Source of the DNA: Bryum argenteum
Lineage: Eukaryota; Streptophyta; Bryopsida; Bryales; Bryaceae
Direction: 5' to 3'
Length of the DNA: 64,000 bases
NCBI GenBank assembly: GCA_037043015.1
Contig: CM073323.1
Location: 5,270,001-5,334,000 of the forward strand
The notes beneath the pieces are model-generated. The model made no database searches. It saw only the letters and a program-made list of their open reading frames with translations, and was not told the origin of the DNA. Position numbers and translations under genes: made by a program. This document shows positions 44,561 through 55,047 of the stretch, piece by piece (the stretch's first letter is position 1; each line of letters begins with the position of its first letter).

Positions 44561-44561
<1 letters not shown>

Positions 44562-44597
<36 letters not shown>
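44562..44597. repeat. TA dinucleotide microsatellite
   Basis: Uninterrupted TA run of about 18 units. Confidence 0.9.
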
Positions 44598-44603
<6 letters not shown>

Positions 44604-45110
44604 GGTCTAAGTAAATTTTACATATGCAAAACTAAGATGAACATTGGAAACAAATGTTTGGAACGAGAGCAACAAGTTGATTACTGTTTTGCACTTTACG
44701 CAGCAACATCTGCACAAAAGTTTCTGATTTGCACCTGATTGTTTTGTTGTTTAATTAAAATGGTGCTTAATTCATTATGGCAGGTCATTGTTGCTGAAGA
44801 GTAATTGAATCGTTCACTCCACTGTAGCTCCAACGTGATCTGAACGTAATCGATAAATCTAATTGTAAGTGCATCGTCTTCAATACCTTACAACTTTTCG
44901 ATTTTTCTCTTATTCCCATGCTAGCGTGGAGTGTTTTTTTGACATCTTCGCTGGTTTGGGTGCATGCTCATGTTTTGCTCAAACCCTCATGTTTTGCATG
45001 ATTCTGTGAGGTTTCTCAGACATCAAAAATAGCAAGAATGTCAACAACAGCAGCAGTCAAATTTCAGGTGCTTTGCGTTTGCGATTCTGATGGCGAGAGA
45101 GAATCCTCCA
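44598..45110. other. Spacer, nothing recognised
   Basis: No gene or repeat recognised before the second copy of the palindromic repeat. Confidence 0.45.
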
Positions 45111-45391
45111 ATTAGAAGCACAATTAAAATGTGCACTATGTGTTAGTACGGTCAATTCATTATGGCCGTCACTTTTGGTGCCATTTTCTACTAGTAACAC
45201 GTAATTCGTTATAATGATATTATTCACTGATTTTGAGAAATGTGGGTTTAGCTCGAGTCGAGCTAAATGTACCCACACAGTACATTTGGCTCAACTCAAG
45301 CTCAATTGTCATCAATTTGATAATATGAATATTCCCATTATAATGAATTACGTGTTTAGTGTGAACACGATGAGTGGCAGTGTAGCCAAGG
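45111..45391. repeat. 281-bp dispersed palindromic repeat, copy 2
   Basis: Nearly identical to 35133-35411. Here the complement arm reads CATTATAATGAATTACGTG, a perfect match to CACGTAATTCATTATAATG apart from one base in the left arm. The GCTCGAGTCGAGC core lies within 45247-45267. Confidence 0.85.
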
Positions 45392-46015
45392 CCATGGTAC
45401 TCACTAGATGGGAACCCTATCAACACAAGGAACCAATCACTCGGTAAGTGGGTGAGTGCCACTATTTAGTAAGTAAAGACACCGTTTCGTCATTGTTATG
45501 TGTACATGTGAGGGCATTTTACCATAAATGTGTGTTTTGCCAAATTTGTGTTGTGTGTGCACGAGGAGGCATCTTCTTTGTTATAGTCGTGTGGGCGGGT
45601 TCAAGGCAAATTTTCTGCATTTCTTCTACCGGTGTAATGAAATGCATTTTTGAGTAAATTAGGTTGGACGTTTAGGAGTTAATACTTGCTTTTATTGTGA
45701 AATTACCCCTTTTATACACATAGCCATGGACTTGTAAAGTTTTGAGGCTCAATTTTTATTATTTACCTTTTTATATTGCAAGTTTCAAACTATAGGTTTT
45801 GTTTGTAATTTGATGCATAAAAGTTTGAAACCATAAGATCTAGAACCTAACTTGTTCATGTATATATACAATAAATCATATTCAAATTTCAAATGTTTTT
45901 GAGACCACAATGTTCGAATCTAATATCTTATTTTTTTACTTATTTTTCTATTTCCTTGGTGCAGATGAGAAAGTGGATTTGGAGGCAAAATAGCCATTCT
46001 AAAAAGAAATATGAC
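45392..46015. other. Spacer with a solo TTAA-type right end
   Basis: GGACGTTTAGGAG followed by TTAA ends at 45682. This is the right end of a long-form TTAA element, but no matching left end is visible upstream. An R1-like fragment lies at about 45820-45930. No gene. Confidence 0.5.
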
Positions 46016-46019
46016 TTAA

Positions 46020-46993
46020 CCCCTAAACGTACCCAATGTCGTTTTTCTACATTTTGGATGGAGGGCAGAAACTTCGAATAGCCATATCTTCTTCATTCGA
46101 GGTCCGTTTTGGATGAAATCACTTGGGTTAGGTTCCAAATCAAGTCTAGTTTGTGTTGTAAAATTTGCAAGCCCATACAATAAAGTATGAATTAATCAAA
46201 TGCACTTTAGTGAAGACAGCTCTTGTTTTTGAGTTTTCAAGCATGGGGCATGTATTACCATTGCAAGCCAATTATGTGAAACCAAAAATAGTTTTTAATG
46301 TTTTTTTTTTTCATGGTCATGATCTTAAGGTGATTCTTAACAACTTTTTAGTGAGAAGTTTTTTGATCCAAATGATTTTGCTATTGAATTTGCAATGATG
46401 TTTTGTCAACAGAAAAAGTGAGAAAATGGATGATATTTGAGGAGCTATATCTCCTTCATCCACCGTTGGATTTTAACTTAATTTTTTGGGATAGCCTCCA
46501 ATTAGAGTCTAGTCTAAGTGGTAGAAACCTTAACAAGATCAAAGATGTTTTGAAGATAAGGCATGAAATTGAATGCAAAGGTTCCAATTTTGTACTATTT
46601 TTCCTTTATAAAATTTTGGGCAGTTTTTACCATTGCATGGCTTTTTATTTGAGCCAAAGAATGTTTTTGATGAATTTTTTTTGGGTAAAGGACTTATTAA
46701 GATGAAGGTGAACATCTTTCTAGTTGGTGATTTTTTCATTGCAAAAGGTATATTGGTAGCATTTCCACCTCAAAGTGAAAATGAAGAACTTTTGCAGTTT
46801 GTTTTTGATATTAATATGTTATGATCTCCTGATCTATAAGGCCTCATGACTCAAATTTTGGTCCACATGATCTTTGATAAGTGCATTACAAGTTTGTACG
46901 GTTGAGATCTTAATAGCTTCTCTTCATTTTCATATATGACGAATTCTATGGAAATGTGCTTTTCTGCTAAAAATAGGCTGGGACGTTTAGGGG
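46020..46993. mobile_element. TTAA-flanked non-autonomous element, long form, copy B (974 bp)
   Basis: The ends CCCCTAAACGTACC and GGGACGTTTAGGGG are bordered by TTAA (46016-46019, 46994-46997). It aligns end to end with 15147-16119, including the internal half-repeats. The frame at 46403-46705 is not conserved in the other copy and is not a gene. Confidence 0.85.
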
Positions 46994-46997
46994 TTAA

Positions 46998-47329
46998 GGC
47001 TCTTCACAATCTTCTTATTGAGTGGATTAGGAATATATCAACATTAATATACTTTCAAAGGATCTATTAAGTTTGGATAAAAGCATGGTACTGTATGCAA
47101 AAGTCAATATCTAAAAAAAAGAAAAAAGACAAAAAGGTGCATTGTCTTCTTCACTTAACTTTACTATTAGGAGATTCCATCATGCATTTATAAGAACTTC
47201 AATACTTTTGAAGTTTTGGGCTTTGAGCACTTTTGAATTTGTCTTAAGGTGTAATGAAGTTTGACATAGGAAGGAATATAGGAGGACATTAAGTATGGAC
47301 TCATGTGATAAGGTGTGAATTTAGAGGGG
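46998..47329. other. AT-rich spacer, nothing recognised
   Basis: No gene or repeat recognised. Confidence 0.5.
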
Positions 47330-47533
47330 TGCTAAATTTTAACACACTTGTTCCCTAGCTTTATTAGCAAGTTCCATTGCTAATTTGTTGGGATGCTCTA
47401 AGGGGTACCAATCATATACTTTCTCTAAGAATGCTAACTTTTAACACACTTGTTCCCTAGCTTTATTAGCAAGTTCTATTGCTAATCTGTTGGGATGCTC
47501 TAAGGGGTACAAATGGTATACTTTCTCTAAAAA
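47330..47533. repeat. 102-bp tandem duplication
   Basis: 47330-47431 and 47432-47533 share TTTTAACACACTTGTTCCCT, TTTATTAGCAAGTTC and GGGATGCTCTAAGGGGTAC with few changes. Confidence 0.92.
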
Positions 47534-49557
47534 TGAGCAAGTGAGTGAATGATTTTAATTTTCCTTAAGGACAATTTAAGAAATTTTAACTTTAGGAGCT
47601 CGTAGAGCGCTAGTTTGATGTCTGCTTCATTTTTTGAAATTTTTTCATCATATAGATTGAGAGATCTAATATTTCATTGAAAATCAGGCACTTGAGAATA
47701 TTTCGAGCAGTAGACTTTGACCAAGCACTACATTCTCATACAGAGTCAAGAACACATCACTTCTTGAAATTATGTTAGAAAAAATTCTTATCTTCCATCT
47801 ATGTATACATGATAGAAGCATTGTAGATATTGACAATGATCTATGAGGGTTGCAGTAGAGGGTTGACAAACAATACATACTTTAGAGAGATGGATGGATA
47901 ATGTGATGATTATTTGGGCGAGCTCAATATAATAGGGTTGTAGAGGAACATTTTATTTGGAGTGTACTCCAACACAGTGAAATGAAGTGACAATTACTAT
48001 AAGTGATATAGTTTTGTAACTTTTTAATTAATTGGTACGAGTATTGTTGCACCCTTCTATATTATCTTCCTTTGCTTGCCATCTTTGTCCTTCTCTTGTC
48101 GTTCACTTGCTCATCTTTGTCTCTATTTTCGTCTATGTCTTTGTCCATGTCCTCACCTCTCACCCTCTCCTTTCTTCGTCCCCCTTCCCCTACCCAATCC
48201 ATATACCTGGGTGAAAGCACACTAGACCCATGTACTTTGGGGGTCACAAACACAAATTCTGGAAGGTCTCAACTTTGTACTTCAGTTTTGCATATGTAAA
48301 ACTTATATTTTTTGATATGTTTTGCATGATTTGGGTGACATAATGCTTGAGGATGATTTTCCAACAACCAAAGTCTAAAAATTCCTTAGATTTCTATGTA
48401 TACTTAGTAGATTTGTCATTTTGTTCCTGGGGTCACAGTGAAATTAAGAATGCAAATGTACTCACCACGGGCTTGTTAGAACAGTAAAGTTGTCAACTGT
48501 ACTAGTTTTGAAAGCATAATATGAAGCTCTTTTAGATACTTGAAGTTGATATAGAGTGGAGAGCCTTAATATTTGTGGTTTTGCACTTTAAGACCAAAAT
48601 TCTTCATCAAATCATAAATGCCTCAAATTTTAACATTTTTTGGTTTTTTAAACTGGAATCCTGCGTACCGGAATGAGTTCTTCTCTGGAACGATGTCAAA
48701 ATTCTGAAAAAACCATCGTAATGGCAATTCCAGTTTTTGCCGTTCTTGGGCCTGAAAAGTACTGTTGTGTTCACTCAGTACATCATGTACACTATTCTGA
48801 TGACGTGGCAAACTGCCGTCCGAGTTGTGCAGTAAAGGCGCCCGTCAAGCCGTCACCTGCCACCAAGTCAGGGGCGGCCACCTCTGACGTAGTATTGAAT
48901 TTGGCGGTTATCTTCTCCAATCCAATGTACGCATGTTTGCTTCGAATTCGTGTTCTACGTTGTTACGGAAAAATTTCTTGTGCACGCATGTTCTCGTTCA
49001 TGGAGTCGGAGCAAATCATTTGCATGCTTGTACCGATAAGTCCTAGGTAGATTGTCTATCTTCAACGTCGAATACTGTTAGTTGGCCATCAGTTATCTAC
49101 TTTTCTGCACTTCTTTTGCGCCTAGGTTGGATCCAGGGCTGGCAGGCCAAAGGCACCCACGTCTTCGGAGGGACAATCGCACGCAGACTTGGCTATGGCT
49201 GTAATGAAGTGAAGGGACGATCGATCGACGTGTAAGCTGGTGAGGCGCGTTGCAAGCAAGCCAGGATTCACGAAGCTGACGTGATTGATGCCGCGCGTAT
49301 TGGGGCCGACCTTTGCCTATGTCATAATAAGAACGAGAGCTCGACATACGGTCCCGGCTTCGCTTGAGGCGGTTTTCTACGTTCGAAGTGAGCGTGCACT
49401 TCGGCTGTTGCGCTGTGCTGTCGTAGCAAGGCTCAGCTGAGTTTGGTTCGGCCGAAAGTGACCCGCAGCCAGGTCTTTGGCTCTTTGCGCTGCCAATCTC
49501 GCGGTCGGCAATCGATGTGCCCCTGCCCTTCCGTTTCGCTCGGCTCTGCACTCTCCG
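47534..49557. other. Spacer and likely 5' region of the transposase gene
   Basis: 47534-48640 is AT-rich with a pyrimidine-rich patch at 48050-48190 and nothing recognised. From about 48650 the DNA becomes GC-richer. 49100-49557 has overlapping open frames on both strands, as expected of GC-rich upstream DNA, and no clear TATA box. I could not define terminal inverted repeats for the transposase gene here. Confidence 0.45.
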
Positions 49558-49607
49558 TAGTCACACAGTACACGCAGGCTACTTCTAAACCCATCCATTC
49601 TGAAATT
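49558..49607 (+). repeat. 50-bp copy of a segment of the transposase second exon
   Basis: 49558-49607 repeats 52369-52418 with few differences; both contain TACACGCAGGCTACTTCTAA. The downstream copy lies within the conserved protein (NRVVTHYTQATSKPIH), so the upstream copy just before the ATG is the derived one. Confidence 0.85.
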
Positions 49608-49622
49608 TGCTTACGTTTTGTA

Positions 49623-52600
49623 ATGGGTGATATTGCAAAGAGACGTCGCGTGCGTGAGGGAGTGTCTCGTCCAGGTCCCGCCCAAAGACTTGTAGAATGT
49701 GCAGAACGTGAGGCGCGTAGAGTAGAAGTTGCTGAAGCAGCTCGAGAGAGGAAGCGTAAACAAAGGTTACGTGATAAGGAGAGAAAAGAGTTCCTTATTG
49801 ATTCACCAGAACATGCTGCGATTTCACCCCTCTCTGTAAGAAACTCATATAGGATTGCAAAGAGCGTTTCCAATGCGATTGTAGACCTTCTTAGTGCATG
49901 TCCTGATCTCATTAGCAAGAAACAAGTTATGGAAAGGGTCTTGGATCACCAGCTAGTTTCCGGATTTTTGCCTGATTGTTACCACCCTCCTCAGGAAGCA
50001 CGTGCTAGGGATGCGTTCATAGAGAGCTTTAGGCATGAGTTTTCAATCGTGAAAGTTGCAAACTCCCATGATCTACTAGCTAGAAAATCAGCGTTGTTAG
50101 ATGCAGCTGTGAGTAGTGGTTTTTCAGGAGTTGCTGCTTTGTCCAAAGTAGTAGGATTTACTCGAGAAAGTATTTCTATTGCTTACAAGAGAAGGATTCA
50201 AGAAGTTGTACAGGATGGTTCAGTTCCATCAATTCCAAAGTTACGTTTGTGTAGGCTAAAAAGAGAAGGCATTTCTGACTATGTCAAAGATTGTGTAGTG
50301 GCTTGGTGGACATTGCAAACCAAGGTTTCTCCTAACAAGAAGGATGTTGTGAGACACAGAGTAGGAAGGAACGACTGGCTTCCCCCGCACCCTACTCACT
50401 ATCTCTGTGAGACCCAGGTATTTCGACTTAAACTTGTTGCAAGTGTATTTGGCGTTTACTGCAAGGTTTGCCTGCAGATGTCGATTTGAAGGAAGTAGGG
50501 TTTATTTGAGTTTTACGTTTATGTAAGTTTCTGTTTTGAGGTTTCATTCAATAACTCGGAAGTGTAGTAACTACTTGTGCTATGTACGAGTTCATATTAG
50601 TATAAAGTTTTCACACTCTTGTAGTATCTATGCGTTACTTTAGTGTACTTGCCTAGTAATTCAATGTTGTGTCCTCATACTTCATTACCGTCTCGTGAAC
50701 TTTCGATGTGAATCTCGCACTCTGATGATTTACATCGTATTTTTTTTTTGAAGCACTTTGGCCTAAATGTCCTTTATATCATGTTTTAGTACATGTTGTA
50801 GTTGGAGTTCATCGTTATATACACTTAGGTGTCATCGACCTATGAATTTGTACATTTGTAGTTTTATCGAGTAGTGTTCTTTGTGAACTATAAGAAAGAG
50901 TACGATTTGTGTAAGGGTTTTGTACGGTTTGTAGTGGATGAACTACGATCAGATGATTGACTACATTCAATAGCAATGCGATTAGTCTTGTACTTGGTGT
51001 CTTAGTTCTTGTAGCTCATGCGGTACTTCTTGTAGTTCATGGATAGATATTGTATAGAAGTAGGTACTCTTGTTGTGAACATTGTTGTTGTGTACGTGAG
51101 GTTTGTGTTTATTAATGTGTATACATGTAATCGATAATTACTTTCATTGCATGTTGGATGTAGGCGAGGTAAAGGTGCCCGATCGGTGTGTACTCTGTCT
51201 TGTACTTTTGCGGACATCGTTTTTTTTTTGTTTATGGAGGCACATCCGGAATGTAAAATTAGGTTAAGAGCTTTTGAGAAATTGAAACCATGGTGGGTGA
51301 AGAAGTTGAAAGAGCGGAACACGTGCTGCTGTATCTACCACGTGGAAATGGACATGATGAAGATTCGTTTGACCAATCTTAGAGATAAGTTGAGGGGATT
51401 CCATTCTACAACAAATTGTGCTTGTAGTTGTTTGGTATGTGCAGGGCAAGAGCATGACGATGGTTGTCAAGCACATGATCGAGTGTACAAGCATATTACT
51501 CTTATGTGGGAAAGTTGTATGTGCCCGAAAGGAGAATTTGATAGGTTCCACAAATTAGATTGTCTAGTGGGTCTGTGTCCCGATTGTGGTTTTCGTAACT
51601 TTGATATTTGTCCTCGTGAAGTAACTGATGAATCGTTCTTATTGAAGTGGAAATGTTTTGAGTACTACATAGTTGGAAACCATGGTGAAACAGGTCAACC
51701 AAAGAAACGCCTTCGAGAGGCGTTTAGGGAGACTCCAGTCCTAGATTTTTTGGCTTACATGGAGAAGACGGTGACTAAATTCATTGGTCACAATTTCAGA
51801 GCTAGGTGGCAAGATGAGCAGTGCCGGATAATGATGAAGAACATACCTGAAGGAGTACTTGTTTCTCATATTGATTACGCTGAGAATTATACATTTGCTA
51901 TTCAGAATGAAGTACAGAGTATGTATTACTTCAGTACATCTGTGACTATTCTTGTGCACATTTCGATGTTCAGAGAAGGTGACGTTGTACATAAGAGTAC
52001 ACACTACTACATTTCTGACGACAAATGTCACGATTCTGCATTTGTTCAACATTGTTTACTGAAACATTGGAAGTGGGCTGAAAGTTTAGGTGTTCCATTC
52101 CAAGAGCATTGGGTGTTTTCAGATGGGTGCAGTTCGCAATTCAAGTGTGCCACAGCGATGTATTTTGTGGCGAGGTTCCCTTATTTAACTGGGGGTTGTT
52201 TGATGCAATGGAATTACTTCGAATCCGCTCACGGGAAGGGCGAGTGGGATGGTGCAGGTGCTGTCGTTAAAAGGGCACTACGGCAAGAATAGATTCAAAA
52301 TCCTGGGAGGCCTCTCCAGAATGCAGCCCAAGTTGTGGAATTCCTTAGAGAAAATTACTCTAACCGTGTAGTCACACACTACACGCAGGCTACTTCTAAA
52401 CCCATCCATCGTGAATTTTGGCATGTTGAATCAAATGAAGTCAATCATGCGGACAATACTGTGAAATGTCGTACACTCTTGGGATCTAAGAGTTTGTATT
52501 CCATCATGGGTTTCTCAATGACTGATCCAACTCTACTGAAAACTCGTGAGTTATCATGTTTCTGTGTTTCGTGTGTAGATTGTGATTGGAATAACTGTGA

Positions 52601-53120
52601 GAACAAGTCCCATGTGAAGGAGTGGAAAGTAGAACGTCTGAACCCCTTTATTGCAGGGACACTACCTATACAAGTTGCACACGATGATGATGAAGTTAAC
52701 TGGCAGAATGATGGGTTGTGTGAAGACCAGGGTTCCTTGCTGAGTGTTGGGGACAATTTCATGGTGCCTGCTGAAGTGGACAACGATGAAGGTGTCGATT
52801 ACCACATCCTGCAATGTCACCGTGAAAAGCATGTCTTGGAGGAAGATCATACTTGCCCGTGGGGAAACGTTTTGAGTGCGGGAGATGAAGTCGTGGTTGG
52901 GAAGTACTACAAGAAACGCGGAACAAGTGATAAGACGTATGTGCTTTGTAATAAAGCCGTTGTTGCAACCCTGGATGCCAATCTGGTAAAGGTTATTAAA
53001 TTCCCTATGATACTTGCATCTTACAGAAGTAAGGGATCACCAGTGTATCAAATAACAGCCGACGCGAAAAGGCTATGTGAGAACGCGATGAGCGACTGGT
53101 GGGCCTTTAATTTGGTATGA
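49623..53120 (+). pseudogene. DDE-like transposase of an unassigned superfamily, one amber codon
   Basis: Two exons join in phase: 49623-50417 and 51240-53120, with donor CCCAG/GTATTT and acceptor TTTATGGAG after a T-run. The product is about 891 residues. It starts with a basic region (KRRRVREG, then ERKRKQRLRDKERK). It then has a helical part, a cysteine-rich region (TCCCIYHVEM, CACSCLVCAGQEHDDGC) and an RNase-H-like core with HIDYAENY (Asp at about 477), FSDGCSSQFK (Asp at about 560) and SAHGKGEWDGAG (Glu at about 600), the likely catalytic acids. A cysteine-rich tail (CFCVSCVDCDWNNC) follows. I recall similar D-F/Y-AENY / SDGC / HGKG proteins in cnidarians and arthropods. The only break is TAG at 52290-52292, where CAG is the likely ancestor. 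I could not find the element's ends. Confidence 0.65.
50418..51239 (+). other. Intron of the transposase gene
   Basis: 822 bases with GT-AG borders and a strong T-run before the acceptor, phase 0 on both sides. It is markedly richer in GTA/TAC words than the exons and contains stops in all frames. Confidence 0.6.
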
Positions 53121-53126
53121 ATCATG

Positions 53127-53206
53127 GAGTATAAGTTTGTACATTCAGTATAAGTTTGTACATTCAATATAAGTTGTACATTGAGTATAAGTTTGTACAT
53201 TGAGTA
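53127..53206. repeat. Minisatellite of about 19 bp, four copies
   Basis: AGTATAAGTTTGTACATTC repeated with small changes between the 3' ends of two convergent genes. Confidence 0.85.
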
Positions 53207-53399
53207 CATTATGTTTATGTTATGTTCAGTTGATGCATTAAGAAATTTTATGGAAAGTAATTCAAGTTTCGATATAATGTACTGAGAAGGTTAATCAACT
53301 ATAGAAGAGTAAAAGTCATCTACCTAATTGTATATTTAGTATGCATGTGAATGGTGTATACTAGATATACAACATGTAGTTCTTATTGACTAGTACTTG
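53207..53399. other. Shared 3' spacer of convergent genes
   Basis: AT-rich; probably holds the 3' ends of both transcripts. No clear signal is assigned. Confidence 0.4.
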
Positions 53400-54468
53400 T
53401 CACGGACCCCTGCAAGACGGACTTTTGCACTTGCAACCGAATGTAGGTACGTCTGGGTCATGTGTTAAAAAGTCGGTTTTATAGTCCCACGTGAGTTCTT
53501 CATTGGGCTCAATTTCACGTAGGGTAAAAAAGGCAATCCGGTAGAAGCTCCTATCACTTCTCCCTACCAACACTGGGATGTCAATCAAATTTGCATCTTC
53601 ACACCTGTGCACACATTGAATTTGCACAATATCTATTAGCTGTGGTGGTGGAAATACTTACCATAGTGCAAAACAATGAATCCAAAAGTCCACATGGGCA
53701 CAGCATGGAGCCTTACCGGTGGTTTACGAACCTCGCTACATTTCCAAACCTAGTTGCATCCAGACATAAGGCAGAGTTGTCATCCGCACTTGTCTCCAAT
53801 ATCCAATCAGCATCACAGTGTACACTGTAACCCGAGACCCCACCGTTTTCCTCGTTTCTCTCCATCTGCTCGGCATTTGTCAATATCTCCCCAGTCATTT
53901 CAAATACAAATGCAGCCTTCGGAATGCGGTCCCTTGCTCGAACACCCCACCCTTTCTCGTCAGTAAGGAATACCTCCACTCGATATGTCATCCCTCGTTG
54001 CACAATTCGATTTCCACACATCTTATGACACCCGCACTTGATATTACACTCAGCTATAAACGTTGGGCGCACAACCGAGTCACACAGCAAACCCGTCCCA
54101 AAATGGGCCTTGTTGAAACAGTAGCACTCCTCGGATCCATCGGGCTTTCGCTCCTTCTGTTTGGCCTTGAGAAATGAATTGCGGAGTATTCCTCCGTGAG
54201 TGTAAGCAAACCGGCCACTTGGGTCTGAGGTCGCACACTCACAATAAAACTTCATGAGGCAATCTCCTTCAGGAGGGCACTTACAGTATGCACCCTCGTC
54301 AATCTCAAAAAGCACCTCGTTCACCTTAGCGTCTTTGTGTACTACGCTTGTAGTTACATATTGGAATACGGGAAATGGAGTATCTGAAACCACAACGGGA
54401 ATTGGGAAATTCTCAAGTCCTCTGGAAATGTCTTCAATCATGTATTTGGGCTGGTCTGGATCTATTTC
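53400..54468 (-). CDS. SUVR-type histone-lysine N-methyltransferase, C-terminal exons
   Basis: Two exons (54468-53717, 53604-53400) join in phase across a 112-base intron, encoding 318 residues to the stop. Order: a pre-SET cysteine array (CKCPPEGDCL, CECATSDPSGRFAYTHGG, then CNIKCGCHKMCGNR), the SET domain (GWGVRARD, FVFEMTGEILTNAE, RFVNHR-CEDANLIDIPV, FFTLREIEPNEELTWDY) and a post-SET motif (CKCKSPSC). The NHRC-x-DANLI-x-IP wording is typical of plant SUVR1/2/4 proteins, nuclear enzymes of the SUV39 class that methylate histone H3. All SET cofactor and catalytic motifs look intact. The exon starts at a good acceptor (TAATAG), so at least one upstream exon is missing from my model; I see no WIYLD domain. 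It is tail to tail with the transposase gene. Confidence 0.88.
53605..53716 (-). other. Intron between the SET exons
   Basis: Donor CACCG/GTAAGG and acceptor GTGCACAG/GTG. It splits the NHRC motif and restores the frame exactly. Confidence 0.8.
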
Positions 54469-54585
54469 CTATTATTACAGCCCACACACGAACAACATGA
54501 GATCCCCCCCTCAAACCCAATCATCTGCATTTACCAAGACAAGTCAAATATACAGAAAATAATGCATTCTTAGATATGAACTTGG

Positions 54586-54667
54586 TGTACAGTAAGTGTC
54601 CATATTGTACAAGGTACTGTCCACAGTGTACCAAATGATTACATACAATATGGACACTTACTGTACA
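54586..54667. repeat. 24-bp perfect-arm inverted repeat
   Basis: 54586-54609 and 54644-54667 are exact reverse complements containing GTACAGTAAGTGTCCATATT; the loop is 34 bases. Part of the arm (TATGGACACTTA) recurs at 54669-54680. It lies just upstream of the last recognised SET exons, probably in an intron. Confidence 0.9.
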
Positions 54668-54813
54668 GTATGGACACTTATGTTCGCCAAGAATTGGCTG
54701 CCAGACTACAAGTACCGAAAATGAAGGCAATACCGTGCTCTGACTCCAATAGTAGTGAAGAGAACTCAAAGAGAAAACGAGCTCTTAATTCAGTTGGAAC
54801 CCATTACATCCAT

Positions 54814-54967
54814 GGACACCCTTAATATGGCCCATGTCACAACTACGCAATTCAAAAACCTCTGGCATGTGTACACGCCAGAAAAAACATGGACACACTG
54901 AATGTCTCCCATGTCACAACTACGCAATTCAAAAACCTCTAGCATGTGTACACGCCAGAAAAAATGG
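54814..54967. repeat. 77-bp tandem duplication
   Basis: 54814-54890 and 54891-54967 share CATGTCACAACTACGCAATT, CAAAAACCTCT and ATGTGTACACGCCAGAAAAA. Confidence 0.92.
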
Positions 54968-55047
54968 ATCTCCTCAACGCTCATCGAAATCTAACACCTA
55001 GGCCGAGTGCACATAGTGGATAGTGCACACACAAACTTCTAAATATG

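Noticed and set aside
45663..45682. Right end of a TTAA element (GGACGTTTAGGAG then TTAA)
   Set aside because: No left end could be found upstream, so I list it only as a solo end within the spacer.
47684..48253. Short frames on both strands in the pyrimidine-rich patch
   Set aside because: Simple-sequence composition without domain signals.
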